Positions 33,145-44,943 of a stretch of DNA of 64,000 bases are shown piece after piece. The notes beneath the pieces are model-generated. The model did no database searches and was not told the origin of the DNA. It was given only the letters and a program-made list of their open reading frames with translations. The position numbers were made by a program, and so were the translations under genes. Within the stretch, counting starts at the first letter, position 1. The number at the start of each line of letters is the position of its first letter. Origin of the DNA: Diploscapter coronatus (lineage: Eukaryota; Nematoda; Chromadorea; Rhabditida; Rhabditidae); NCBI GenBank assembly GCA_964036155.1, contig OZ038422.1, positions 75,725,201 through 75,789,200 on the forward strand, read 5' to 3'.

Positions 33145-36100
33145 ATGTACCAAGACAGTGCGATAAATTTCGACTCTATTGGTATTTATAAAATTGTCTA
33201 ATTTTTCAATAATTTTACCTATAGAAGTGGAAGAATATAATGGGAAGCAGTAAGATACATTAATTTAAGGAATAAAAAATCTCTCCATAATAATATCGCT
33301 ATATAAAGAATTTTGTAGGGTCTTAATTAAAATATGATGTTTCAGCGTTAAATTTTAATGAATTCTTTAAACACCTTGGAGAGATATTCTTGTATTTGAT
33401 TATTTTACTCGTTATACTTATTTTTCTAATTATTATATCTAATCTACTGTTAAGAATTTCCGACGGAGAATTATTGGAATTAAAGGATGTAATTTGACTT
33501 ATTTGGCAAATGTTATAAAATTATTGATTATAGGCGCCGTATTATCCAATATATTATCAAATGAGAAGATTGGCAAATTTCTTTCCGGTTGTGTCAGTTG
33601 TATCATCATTAATAATATTTTTCACAATATTTATATTTGCATTAGACGTCTATTTTCATGGTAATTCTCATTCGTTAAAATTTCTTTATACAGTGGCGAT
33701 CGAAAGTTTTGGAAAATTATCGTTATGAAAGCAGACTGGCATGTCTCATAGTTGCAGATTAATTAGAATGATATTTTGCATACATATTCTTCTCTGTTGT
33801 AATACTTTTTCGTTCGTTGGGATATAGAAATACCTTGGCTTCCAAACATTGTATTAATTCTCCCAGTATGATTGAGATTTTAGAGATTAGGAGATAGAGT
33901 CCATGTTCAACACTCAACATGGAGAGTATGGGGGTCCAATAGTATAGTGAGAGAGGGAACAGGAGAAAGCAAGCTTGTAGTTAGGTGTCGCTCAGAGAGG
34001 AAATCCTTTGGTAAGACTGAAAAGGAACTGTCATGGCAAGGGGAGGAGCATGCAAATTTAGAAATGAGGGAGTTAGGGATAGAGACAGAGATCGTAATCA
34101 CAATTCGATCCCGTTACACTGTGTATTGAGAGTTCTTGCCAATTTCTACTTGAATTGATCTACAATTATTGGTCCTACCAGGCTACATTCATAATCACAA
34201 TTGTTCCAAACTTTTGATCGCCGCTGTATACTAATTTTTAGAAAAGTAATTTAGGCTTACTTTGGAACGACTCTATTAATATAATTATTCATTGGGTAAG
34301 AAGTTCACAAATGACGAAATGAGTTCTTGAATTGGAAACGTTTGAAGTTCGATTATTGCCTTCACTATTTCATAAATACTCTCGATTTAAAACGTCATAC
34401 TATCATTTTCTCATTTCATCATTTCGTCATATCGTCATATACACGAAAAGTCATTTCATCATTCCATCAATTACAGGTTTACATATTGCTAAATTTATAT
34501 GCTGCGGTACAAATTATCATATGGGCTTGTTATTTCTTCATTTGCCTTTTCTTGATTCCGACAGTGAGTTCAGCCGTAGCATTGCTTAGCATCTGTCTTA
34601 TTATCCAACGACTTGTGCTCATGTATGAACTACCACGACTAACAAATCTGCTTACCAAGTAAGCGAAAAATCATTTGCACTATTAATATAATGAAAATTG
34701 CAGGGATAATTTGAAAAGGATCATTCGTTATATTATACCGTTTGCGATAATTCTAAATTTAGTGTATTTTATTATAATCATCTTTATGCTTTACTATAAA
34801 ACAATCGAATATGGACCAATTCTATCTGTAAGTTGAAGACATCACGTTTTCAATACTTTAACCATGCGTAAAGTGTTATGATTAGAGAGGCCAAGTCTAC
34901 TTCTTTCAAGGGAGAGAAAGAACGCATGAAATTTTTCGACGTTTCAATTATCGTTAATTAGTTGATAATTTCATGAAACCACGACACCAATTAGGGTAAT
35001 AAATGGATCCAAAATGATGGCGTCGTTGGTTTTTCGAAAAAAAAAACCACTTGGCCTTTCTAGTTATGATACAATAGGAGACAAGTTTCGAGTCATTTAT
35101 CCTTTATCCTTGTGTCAATGTTTAGAAAGGTCGTTTGCAATTCTTCAGATTTGGCTGAAATTTAGCTCAATTTCATTTCTTCCACGTGCATGTGTTTTCA
35201 AAAATACGGCTAAATTCAATCAGTGCAGAATACAGATTTTGGAATTTTTAATGTCGATACAGAATGAGAATTATCCAGTAATTTTATTCGACACTGATAA
35301 CCTTTTCTTACTCTACTTCATTCTAGTTTCTTTTTTATTTTTGATGTATTAGAAATCGCATAATAATTCAACATATTTAGTTTATATCATACTCATCTTT
35401 GGATATTCTGGCTCTCTTTGCATCGCTTCTCTACTTTGTTCTATATTTCAAATTTCGTGATTTGGCAAGATTATCGACAAATCCGCAACATAAATCTGAT
35501 GCTCGAAGAATATTATATATGATGTTACCTTTATTCGTGCAGCACGTAAGTAAATTAACACAGTTGGTTTATTTGACCTCTTTGGTTATTAAACTCGGCC
35601 ATCACAGGGACAAGATATAAAACCTGATCCGAGATATCCTTTAAGGCCTAACCTTTTAACTGGGCTTTTTACAAATATCAATTCAACTCTAATTCATCGT
35701 GTTTATAACATTTTCCAAGGAACGGTATTGAGATTGAGATCAGTGAGAAAAAGATTTACGAAACACTTTAATCCAAAGATGATAAACGGGGAACGGTCAC
35801 TGCGCACCAAAATCCTTGGTGCGCAGTGGCATACACCCATTTTGTGGATAGGGGTTACTGCCAGTACAACTAAATTCATTTTTCTGTTGAATGATTTGAT
35901 TTACGACATTCGAAATTATGCAATTATTTCATATACAAAAATAATCATAAAAATTAATTTAGATATTAACGATCAGCTCGTCAGTATTATGCTTATATTA
36001 TGGTAATAATTTAAAGTGTGTTCAAAATGAAACAAAACTTTAAGTGCCAAACGTGGATGACATTTTCGGCATATATGGGAGTATTTCAATAGTTTCACGA

Positions 36101-36505
36101 GCAACTGACACATGTTTGTCATGCATAACTATGCCACTTTCGTTTATAGTTGCCAGTCCGAAACGACGCCAAGCCATTAGACAATATTTCTCGAAAATGT
36201 ATGAAATTATAATATTAAAAATCGCTAATTTCTAGATGTTAATTGCGTAATTCTCAATTCAGCTGACATTAATTTCACGATGTTGATTTAACTTGAAAGA
36301 GTTAATTCGAATACTTTCAAATCTCAGAATTGTTCGAATCCGACACCGATAAAGAAAACTTGCCAACAATGTTTTTTTCTTAATTTTAATTATGAATTTT
36401 AGAGGGAACAATAGACCGAGACTTTTGACGTCGATGATCAGCCGCAATAATCGTAATAATCAGATTCATTCATCATCGAACCAAAATATATCTGCAATTG
36501 CATAA
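33145..36505 (+). CDS. Seven-transmembrane serpentine receptor, copy 1 (one frameshift suspected)
   Basis: Nematode chemoreceptor-type GPCR; subfamily not resolved. Exons: 33145-33181, 33225-33249, 33346-33488, 33534-33647, 34477-34658, 34704-34827, 35381-35545, 35963-36002, 36045-36198, 36403-36505. TM1 is LYLIILLVILIFLIIISNLL. TM2 lies around FFPVVSVVSSLIIFFTIFI. TM3 is in exon 5, ending LSICLIIQRLVLMYE. TM4, TM5 and TM6 follow in exons 6 to 8. TM7 ends with the typical MPLSFIVASPKRRQAIRQYF. The C-terminal tail is Asn/Ser-rich. Everything from exon 3 onward is in frame, but exon 2 is one base too long, so the first ATG does not connect. Either the N-terminus differs or this copy is broken. 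The intron at 33648-34476 carries a Tc1/mariner-type element. Confidence 0.7.
33691..34226. mobile_element. Non-autonomous Tc1/mariner-type element, copy 1
   Basis: 536 bp bounded by CAGTGGCGATCGAAAGTTTT at the left and the complement of CAGCGGCGATCAAAAGTTTG at the right, flanked by TA on both sides (33689-33690, 34227-34228). The CAGT-type terminus and TA duplication are those of Tc1/mariner. No transposase ORF. It sits in an intron of the receptor gene. Confidence 0.75.
35798..35828. repeat. Perfect 13-bp hairpin in receptor intron
   Basis: CACTGCGCACCAA pairs exactly with TTGGTGCGCAGTG across a 5-base loop. The second copy of the duplication has the same hairpin at about 40635-40665 with one mismatch in the stem. 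Confidence 0.7.
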
Positions 36506-36604
36506 TAAATATCAAATTTCTAACCTCAATAAATGATCTTCAAAGAATAAAAAATATTATTTCATAAAATATGCTTGTGATAAGTCTAGCTCATAAATAA
36601 ATAA

Positions 36605-37154
36605 TGTCTAAATCTAAGCACAAAACATAAAATAAAAAATGTCAGCCTTCTTTCTAGTCAATATGCCAATTGCTACATATGATTTTATAATCAGTTTTTA
36701 TATAATGGTGTGAAACACTCATTTTTCAATTTTAACTTCATTGCATCAATTCATAAAAGAGATAGTTACTCTCATTGGCTCTTCAACGATTTTACCTGAA
36801 CACATTAATGGTAATTGTTTTAATCTTCATATATCTGATTAATTATGCATACTGATATTTAGGTTTCGATTTTATCGATTTTACAGCATTATTTTGAAGT
36901 CCATGAAATTTGCAACAAATATCATTTTTAGTTTTTTGATTTTTGAAATAAAACTTTGAATTTTGGGTGAAAAACTTAAAAAATGATTAAAAAAATTGAT
37001 TTTATGCTAATTTCGGCTATTTTTTAGGTGAAAATTTTTTAAAAGTCTTCATAGTCAGTCGATTTGTATAATTGGTATGAGAATTGAAATTAAAAAAGAT
37101 GGCAAAATTCTTATATAGTAGAGGTAATTTTAAAATATAAATTTCATTCATTTG
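36605..37154. other. Spacer between duplicated receptor units
   Basis: AT-rich. The first 70 bases (CATAAATAAATAATGTCTAAATC...) loosely resemble the start of the duplicated unit and may be a decayed third copy. No gene seen. Confidence 0.35.
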
Positions 37155-37778
37155 CTAGTAAAAATTATTTTTAACTTGAATTTCCCTGTTTTACGTCTCT
37201 GCACCTGTATAAATGATATTTAGAATATGAAATATCAGCTCATATGATATTCTGTTAAAAATACTGCTTTTTCATAAATAATAAATAACTTGTCTGTAGA
37301 TCTAAACACAAAATACAGAACACAATAAAAATGATAGACTTCTCTTTAGTGAATATTTAAAATGGCTACCAAACAACTGCGTATTAATTGAAAATCAGAT
37401 CGTGCCTTTCACTTATTAAAGGTTCTATTGATAAAGAGTAAAATCACTGTTATCTTCAGCTTTTTTCTGAAACTTTATTATCAAGTAACATATTTTATAT
37501 TTGAAGATGACAATATTAGATGAAAAGTCTAGTGAATGCTCATTTCTGGAAAACATTCGCTTTTCATATAGTGGGGAGCAAGAGTTAGAAACAAAGAGTA
37601 TACAGTATCTACTTTCTCAGTCCATAATATAAAATATCTTTTCATTAAATATTAATGGAATTTAAACGTCGATAATATTTTATTTGCATCAAGACGAAGA
37701 GAATGATATAAATTTATTTTTGTTAATGTCATTCTAATTCACCTGTCGGTCGAAGTATATAACTTGAAGTTTTCTAGA

Positions 37779-40700
37779 ATGTACCAAGACAGTGCGATAA
37801 ATTTCGATTCTATTGGTATTTATAAAATTGTCTAATTTTTCAATAATTTTACCTATGGAAATGGAAGAACATGATGATAACAGTAAGATATATTAATTTA
37901 AGGGATAAAAATCTCTCCATAATAATATCGCTATATAAAGAATTTTGTAGGGTCTTAATTAAAATATGATATTTCAGCGCTATATATTATTCAACCCATT
38001 GAACTACCTGAAAATATACCCTTGTATTTGATTATTTTACTCATTATACTTATTTTTCCAATTATTATACCTAATCTACTGTTAAGAATTTCCGACGGAG
38101 AATTATTGGAATTAAAGGATGTAATTTGACTTATTTGGCAAATGTTATAAAATTATTGATTATAGGCGCCGTATTATCCAATATATTATCAAATGAGAAG
38201 ATTGATAAATGTCTTTCCGGTTGTGTCAGTTGTATCATCATTAATAATATTTTTCACAATATTTATTTCTGCATCAGACGTCTATTTGCGTGGTAATTCT
38301 CATTCGTTAAAATTTCTTTATACAGTGGCGATCGAAAGTTTTGAAAAATTATCGTTATGAAAGCAGACTGGCATGTCTCATAGTTGCAGATTAATTAGAA
38401 TGAGATTTTGCATACATATTCTTCTCTGTTGTAATACTTTTTCGTTCGTTGGGATATAGAAATACCTTGACTTCCGAACATTGTATTAATTCTAGTATGA
38501 TTGAGAGTTTAGAGATTAGGAGATAGAGTCCATGTTCAACACTCAACATGGGGAGTATGCGGATCTAATAGTACAGTGAGAAGGGGAACAGGAGAAAGCA
38601 AGCTTGCAGTTAGGTGTTGTTCAGAGAGGAAATAGAAGAGATGGTGCAATTCACTCTCATACAAGTGCTGAGATTAACTTATGACTTTTAATATATGAAA
38701 GATAAAACAGTTATTTGCATTTCCTACTTTTATTTATTCATGCTGGTCGACTAAGTATTTAGATAAAACGGAAATTAGGTGGAATACAATAGGGTGGGCA
38801 GAGCCTGAGTTCTGCTTAGGAGTGGGCTGGAGGAACCCTCTAGGTAAGACTGGGAAAGGACTGTCATGGCAAGGGAGGAACATGCAAAGTTAGAGATGAG
38901 AGAATTTAGGGATAGAGATAGTGATTGTAATCACAGTTCGATCTCGTTACACTGTACATTGAGAATTCTTGCCAATTTCCACTCGAATTTATCCACAATT
39001 ATTGGTCCTACCAGGCTACATTCATAATCACAATTGTTCCAAACTTTTGATCGCCGCTGTATACTAATTTTTAGAAAAGTAATTTAGACTTAGATGTGTA
39101 CAATCTTAGTAGTATAATTATTCATTGGGTAAGAAGTTCACAAATGACGAAATGAGTTCTTGAATTGGAAACGTTTGAAGTTCGATTATTGCCTTCACTA
39201 TTTCATAAATACTTTCGATTTAAAACGTCATACTATCATTTTCTCATTTCATCATATCGTCATATCGTCATATACACGAAAAGTCATTCCATTATTCCAT
39301 TAATTACAGGTTTACATATTGCTAAATTTATATGTTTGGGTGCAGATTCTCATATGGGCTTGTTATTTCTTCATTTGCCTTTTCTTGATTCCGACAGTGA
39401 GTTCAGCCGTAGCATTGCTTAGCATCTGTCTTATTATCCAACGACTTGTGCTCATGTATGAACTACCACGACTAACAAACCTGCTTACCAAGTAAGCGAA
39501 AAATCATTTGCACTATTAATATAATGAAAATTGCAGGGATAATTTGAAAAGAATCATTCGTTGCATTATGTCGTTTGCGATAATTCTAAATTTAGTGTAT
39601 TTTAGTATTATTATCATACCTATATATTACTATGAAAAACTCGAATATGGACCAATTCTATCTGTAAGTTGAAGACATCACGTTTTCAATACTTTAACCA
39701 TGCGTAAAGTGTTATGATTAGAGAGGCCAAGTCTACTTCTTTCAAGGGAGAGAAAGAACGCATGAAATTTTTCGACGTTTCAATTATCGTTAATTAGTTG
39801 ATAATTTTATGAAACTAAGACACTGATTAGGGTAATAAAATACGCCCGAAATTATGGCGTCGTTGGTTTTTCGAAAAAAAAAACCACTTGGCCTTTCTAG
39901 TTATGATACAATAGGTGACAAAAGTTTCGAGCCACCTATCCTCTATCCATGTGTCAATGTTTAGAAAAGTCGCTTGCACTTCTTCGAATTTGGCTGAAAT
40001 TTAGCTCAATTTCATTTCTTCCACGTGCATGTGTTTTCAAAAATACGGCTAAATTCGATCAGTACAGAGTACAAATTTTGGTATTTTTGATATCGATACA
40101 GAATAAGGATTATCCAGCAATTTTGTTCGACACTGCGATAACCCTTTCTTAGTTACTTCATTCTATTTTATTTTTTATTTTTGATGCATTAGAAATCGCA
40201 TAATAATTCAGCATATTTAGGTATCATCCTTATCTTTGGATATTCTGGCTCTCTTCGCATCGCTTCTCTACTTTGTTATATATCTCAAATTTCGTAATTT
40301 GGCAAGATTATCGACAAATCCGCAACATAAATCTGATGCTCGAAGAATATTATATATGATGTTACCTTTATTCGTGCAGCACGTAAGTAAATTAACACAG
40401 TTGGTTTATTTGACCTCTTTGGTTATTAAACTCGGCCATCACAGGGACAAGATATAAAACCTGATCCGAGATATCCTTTAAGGCCTAACCTTTTAACTGG
40501 GCTTTTTACAAATATCAATTCAACTCTAATTCATCGTGTTTATAACATTTTCCAAGGAACGGTATTGAGATTGAGATCAGTGAGAAAAAGATTTAAGGAA
40601 CACTTTAATCCGAAGATGATAAACAGGGAACGGTCACTGCGCACCAAACTCTTTGATGCGCAGTGACATATACCCATTTTTTAGATAGGGGTTACTGCCA

Positions 40701-41342
40701 GTACAACTAAATTCATTTTTCTGTTGAATGATTTGATTTACGACATTCGAAATTATATAATTATTTCATATACAAAAAAATAATCATAAAAAATTAATTT
40801 AGACATTAACGATCAGCTCGTCAGTATTAGTATACTTATATTATAAGTTAAAGCCTGTTCAAAATGAAACAGAACTTGAAGTGTCAAGCGTGAATATCAA
40901 TGCCAGTATATATATAGGGACTTTCGTATTTTCACGACTATTTGACACATGTTTGTTGTGCATAACTATGCCACTTTCGTTTATAGTTGCCAGTCCGAAA
41001 CGACGCCAAGCCATTAGACAATATTTCTCGAAAATGTATGAAATTATAATATTAAAAATCGCTAATTTCTAGATGTTAATTGCGTAATTCTCAATTCAGC
41101 TGACATTAATTTCACGATGTTGATTTAACTTGAAAGAGTTAATTCGAATACTTTCAAATCTCAGAATTGTTCGAATCCGACACCGATAAAGAAAACTTGC
41201 CAACAATGTTTTTTTCTTAATTTTAATTATGAATTTTAGAGGGAACAATAGACCGAGACTTTTGACGTCGATGATCAGCCGCAATAATCGTAATAATCAG
41301 ATTCATTCATCATCGAATCAAAATATAGCTACAATTGCATAA
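37779..41342 (+). CDS. Seven-transmembrane serpentine receptor, copy 2 (one splice donor damaged)
   Basis: Paralogue of the receptor at 33145-36505 with the same exon plan: 37779-37815, exon 2 near 37861-37882, 37978-38120, 38166-38279, 39310-39491, 39537-39663, 40221-40382, exon 8 from 40803, 40882-41035, 41240-41342. The acceptor used in copy 1 for exon 2 (CTATAG) is changed to CTATGG here, but the AG six to eight bases further on (GGAAG) keeps the frame. The donor after exon 8, TATTATG/GTAATA in copy 1, reads TATTATAAGTTA here and does not join exon 9 in frame. The extracellular N-terminus (LYIIQPIELPENIPLYL) differs strongly from copy 1, while TM5, TM7 and the tail are almost identical. 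May be a pseudogene, or may use an unseen splice. Confidence 0.6.
38333..39059. mobile_element. Non-autonomous Tc1/mariner-type element, copy 2
   Basis: Same termini and TA flanks as the element at 33691-34226, at the equivalent intron position, so insertion preceded the duplication. 727 bp because of about 200 extra internal bases starting near 38634. Confidence 0.75.
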
Positions 41343-41442
41343 TAAATGTCAAATTTCTAGCCTCAATAAATGATCTTCAAAGAATAAAAATATTATCTCA
41401 TAAATATGATTATGATAAGACTAGTTCATAAATAAATATAAG

Positions 41443-41880
41443 ATCGAAATATTGTACAAAAAAAATCGGTAATGGTTTTCTTGCGACTTTCTACTGAACC
41501 CCTCTGTCCCACCCCAAACAACAATGATAGTTATCTAGAAAGTTTACTATCAGCGGCTTCCAGACCAAAGTACTGCCAAATAAGTTGGAAAAGCTGATAA
41601 TCGAAGAAGTAATTCTCAATAAAACTTAAGCCCCACCCGAAGAATTTAAAGAATGGACAAATTGGACGATATTTTGGCTATGCTATTAATCTTTCTTGCT
41701 TTCGTCATTCAAAGTAAAAAGGAAACATGATGCGATTTAATAAATATTTTCGCACATTCCGAAGATTGCTACTATTGACCTGATAAGAAATTAGTACAAA
41801 AGATGAAGGTGCTCGCGAAATTTTGGAATGTTCCTAAGTCAGTTTATTTATTGTTCTTTTAAATCAGAATTAGGCGTAAA
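41443..41880. other. Intergenic, with a possible orphan first exon
   Basis: At about 41655 an ATG opens MDKLDDILAMLLIFLAFVIQ, a signal-peptide-like stretch followed by a donor-like A/GTAAAA. It resembles the first exon of the secreted proteins just downstream and could be a decayed paralogue or alternative first exon. Confidence 0.3.
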
Positions 41881-43102
41881 ATGTCGGCCGCTCTCTTATC
41901 ACTATTAACATATTTCGTCGTTTTACTTTCAACAGGGCTTGGAAACTCTATAAGGCGATCTGAAAGAGGTACATTTTTATATTGATGTTGAAAAAGATTT
42001 AATTAAAGTAAGTTATTAATTTTAGCTGCTTCTTGTGATATCTCTAATTTAAATGTTTACGTCGCACACCTATTGGATGCCTCTGATTTGGATAACACGT
42101 TTTTAAGCAGTGAAGTAAATTATATTCATCTTATTTAAAAAATTATTAAGATTTAGTTCCCTGAATTTGCGAATTTGTTGGGGGATAAAGTTTTGACAGA
42201 TCCTAGCAAACAACGGTTTATATTCGGAGGTTTAAATTATTTTCATATTTTGTAAAATAGAAATGAACTTTTAGGTATGACACGAGATGGGTTGGTTCCT
42301 TACAAGCAAAATGTCACAAATCCGAATGACACTACTACCGCTATAGGTTCAATCAAGTCCAATATTGATCCAACTAGCGGGACGGTTTCAGTTTCGACGT
42401 AAGAATATAAAGACATTTTTATATTCGAAAGGAATAAAATTGATTTTGTTTCAGTTATATTCCATGATTAGAAAATTAAATAAGTTTCTTTTTAATTCCA
42501 GTTCGGTATCGGAGTTCCTGATGGACAGTTCATTGAGTGGTGTTTCATCAGACGAAAATCCTGGGGTCGTAATTTTTTCGATGTATTGGCTTTCGAGCGA
42601 TGCGTCGTCAGGATGCAGTAGAGCTGTTCAAGCATTGAGGGAGCAGGTACCCTAGCCTTCCAAGAAACTTCGGTTTTTAACCTCTCAAAATTTCTAAGTT
42701 TCACGTGCTCTCTAGCTTCTTGCTAGCTCAGCGTATCATACTGAGAAGCGAGTCTCCTCCCATGGCAGCACTGTATAGTGGGTAGCGAGTTAGATTTTTG
42801 CCAGTTTTGAGCGATGAACGCGAGATTATTGGTTGAGAGAACGCGCAGGGAGGCTTAGGAAAAACTGAAGTTTCGGGTAAAGTCAGGGTATTTAAATTTT
42901 CTTCTAATGAAAAATAATGCCTTAAAGTATTTCTTTTCAGAATTACTATGTGTTAGGAGTATCGTTTCTGCCTGCCGCGAATCATTACATGTCAACCTGT
43001 ATGGGCGATGATAGCTTCTTCAAATATGGCGATATCTATAGTCCAAATGCGGATTTAGCTTCAGATTGGATTGTTGAAAAAATTTGTGAATCTCGAAAGT
43101 AG
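41881..43102 (+). CDS. Secreted von Willebrand A-like protein 1
   Basis: Six exons close in phase to 226 aa: 41881-41968, 42026-42114, 42157-42229, 42275-42398, 42502-42646, 42941-43102. A signal peptide (MSAALLSLLTYFVVLLSTGL) is followed directly by one VWA-type domain. Its first strand and metal-site region read VYVAHLLDASDLDN. Later strands are RFIFGG and NPGVVIFSMYW, then a helix and YYVLGVSFLPA, ending FFKYGD. The MIDAS-like DxSxS is degenerate (DASDL). Cysteines at CDIS, SGCS and STCMG could form disulfides. The layout recalls the VWA/CUB-like domains found beside C-type lectins in nematode secreted proteins, but no lectin domain is present. It has a tandem paralogue downstream. Function unknown; extracellular. 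Confidence 0.72.
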
Positions 43103-43510
43103 ATAGACAATATTTTTCCATATGTTAAATTAAACATGAAACAATTTTGAACGTTTATCGATAATCCAAGTTTGGTTTTTTGTTAGATGGGCACATTTAT
43201 ATTACGACTTATTTATTATCGTGCATATTAACCTTGATGAAAAATAAATGAATTTATGAATTTGATCTTACTCTACCCCTCGACCCTGGTTTATGACTCC
43301 AAGCCTAACACCTTTGAAATTCCCTCGAATAATTTCATAAACTGAACCGCGTTATCGCTTCAAGTAGCAATAAAGCAATAAAATAGATGCGTTTATAACG
43401 CACACACCAGTATTTTATGAAGATTCTATCAAAAAATTATGCTTGCAATTAGTTCATATAAAAAGGTCGATTGCCATAATTCCATTTATAGATTAAAAAT
43501 TTCACTCACT
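43103..43510. other. Intergenic region between the VWA-like genes
   Basis: AT-rich. AATAAA motifs at about 43243 (3' end of gene 1) and again near 43377. No further feature seen. Confidence 0.4.
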
Positions 43511-44472
43511 ATGAAAACGATCTTCGTAACATTTGCCTTTCTTGTTCAATTAGTTATCGTTAAATCTATTCCAATTAACGCTGCTAATGGTGAGGTTTTA
43601 TCGATTGGTTTTAGTTCCAATTAATTTTAGCATCATGTGATATTTCAAGCCTGAATGTATTCGTAGCCAATTTGATGGATTCCTCTAATTTGGATTGGGG
43701 CTTTCTCGATTATGAAGTAGGAAAGAACTTTTCATCTTGACTATTTAACTTCGATCTTTTCTTTAAAATTCAACTTTTCAAATTAGTATCCAATGTTTGC
43801 TAACGAGTTAGGCGCCGCATTGCTAACGGATGCTTCCAAGCGACGGTTCATCTTTTCTGGTGGGTATTAAACTTAACCGACTTCTATGACTATTAGTAAT
43901 ATTAGCATTTAATTTAGGCCTCACTGGTACAATAACCATTCCTTATAATCAAAACATCACGCAGTCGAGTAACATTAGCACGGCGATTAAGAACATTAGC
44001 GACTCTGGAGTCGATCAGTATAGCAGAGTATTTTTAGGGGCGTTAGTAACTAATAAGTAACTAAAATTTAAAATATTTTAATTTAGAGCGGTAGCAAATT
44101 TCATCGATAGCCCTCTGAGCAGCTTCTCCAGCAGCGAAAATCCTGGGATTGCAGTTCTAGCACTCTATTGGACGTAAGAAAATTCAATAAAAGCACCAAA
44201 TTAACTGTAAGTTTAGAAGTATGGATGGCATTATCGGTTGCAAGAATGCGGTGACTATCTTGAAGGAGAAGGTTCGAGGATTTAAAAATTGGTGAAAATT
44301 ACTTTTTTTTTAGAATTATAAGGTATTGGGTGTGTCTTTCGGATCTGGATCCAACAATTTTCTAATGAATTGCGTCGATCCGGACGATTTCTTTAAATAT
44401 GACGCGAATAATCCCGACGTTACTCCTGCAGTAGATTGGGTCGTTCAGAGGATATGTAGCTACAAAGCTTAG
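43511..44472 (+). CDS. Secreted von Willebrand A-like protein 2
   Basis: Tandem paralogue of the gene at 41881-43102. Seven exons, 225 aa: 43511-43589, 43631-43716, 43787-43859, 43918-44056, 44087-44173, 44217-44271, 44314-44472. A signal peptide (MKTIFVTFAFLVQLVIVKS) precedes the same domain: CDISSLNVFVANLMDSSNLD, RRFIFSG, NPGIAVLALYW, YKVLGVSFGSGS and FFKYD. The MIDAS-like position reads DSSNL. It has one intron more than its paralogue, splitting the ALYW-x-S segment. The join 44056/44087 needs a 30-nt intron to stay open, which is unusually short; alternatively that junction is damaged. Both paralogues end in a C-terminal helix (DWVVQRICSYK). Confidence 0.68.
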
Positions 44473-44943
44473 TTCTCAAAGAATAAATTATCTGATCAAG
44501 ACTTGCTTTTTCAGCATTTACGCATAGACATTAGAATGTAGGTTTCTGATCATCTTGCTAAACATTTGGTTTATGCACATAGAGAACGCAAATGCTCAAG
44601 TTTGAATATGCAGAAATAGCATTTTTCCATAAACGAATTTTTCGAATCGAATGCTTCAAAATCGAATCACAATTCCAACTTTTATCGACGAAAAATCACG
44701 AAATTTACTCGGGTAATTATCGAGCTAATTAGGGGGTTTAGACTGAACCAGATTGAATCGTTCTCTCTGATTAGGGTATTTGAAGAGTCAAGTCAAATTT
44801 TAGCAAACTTCTAATACTTTCAACACCAAATTGAAAAAAAAACACTTGCGCTCTCTATTTGCCGAGTTAATCGTTGATAGTTATTATTTATTCAGGTTGA
44901 ATAATTTTAACGATTTTAACTTATCAAATTAAAAAGGTGTTTT
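44473..44943. other. Convergent intergenic region
   Basis: Separates the 3' ends of the VWA-like gene 2 and the mucin-like gene on the other strand. AT-rich, nothing recognised. Confidence 0.4.

Larger units (their letters stand above)
32510..36604 (+). repeat. Tandem duplication, copy 1
   Basis: First copy of a segment repeated at about 37155-41441. Both begin with AAAAATTATTTTTA...TTTTACGTCTCTGCACCTG and end after CAATAAATGATCTTCAAAGAATAAAAA. The offset between receptor start codons is 4,634 bp. Stretches of several hundred bases are nearly identical, interrupted by diverged parts and indels. Boundaries are approximate. Confidence 0.9.
37155..41441 (+). repeat. Tandem duplication, copy 2
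   Basis: Second copy of the segment at 32510-36604. It is longer mainly because of about 200 extra bases (roughly 38634-38841) inside the Tc1/mariner-type element. Confidence 0.9.

Noticed and set aside
35014..35352. 112-codon + strand ORF in the receptor intron
   Set aside because: The equivalent region in copy 2 is frameshifted and stopped, and the flanking exons splice in phase without it.
35620..36006. Open reading continuing after the acceptor-like CATCACAG near 35608
   Set aside because: In copy 2 the same frame stops at the hairpin, while exon 8 at 35963-36002 supplies the expected TM6 residues in the right phases.
36330..36350. GTTCGAATCC, a tRNA T-loop-like sequence
   Set aside because: Flanking bases do not form the T stem, and no acceptor, D or anticodon arms are present.
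36259..36447. 62-codon - strand ORF, identical in both duplicated units (also 41096-41284)
   Set aside because: It is antisense to the receptor C-terminal exon and intron; identity reflects the duplication, not coding constraint.
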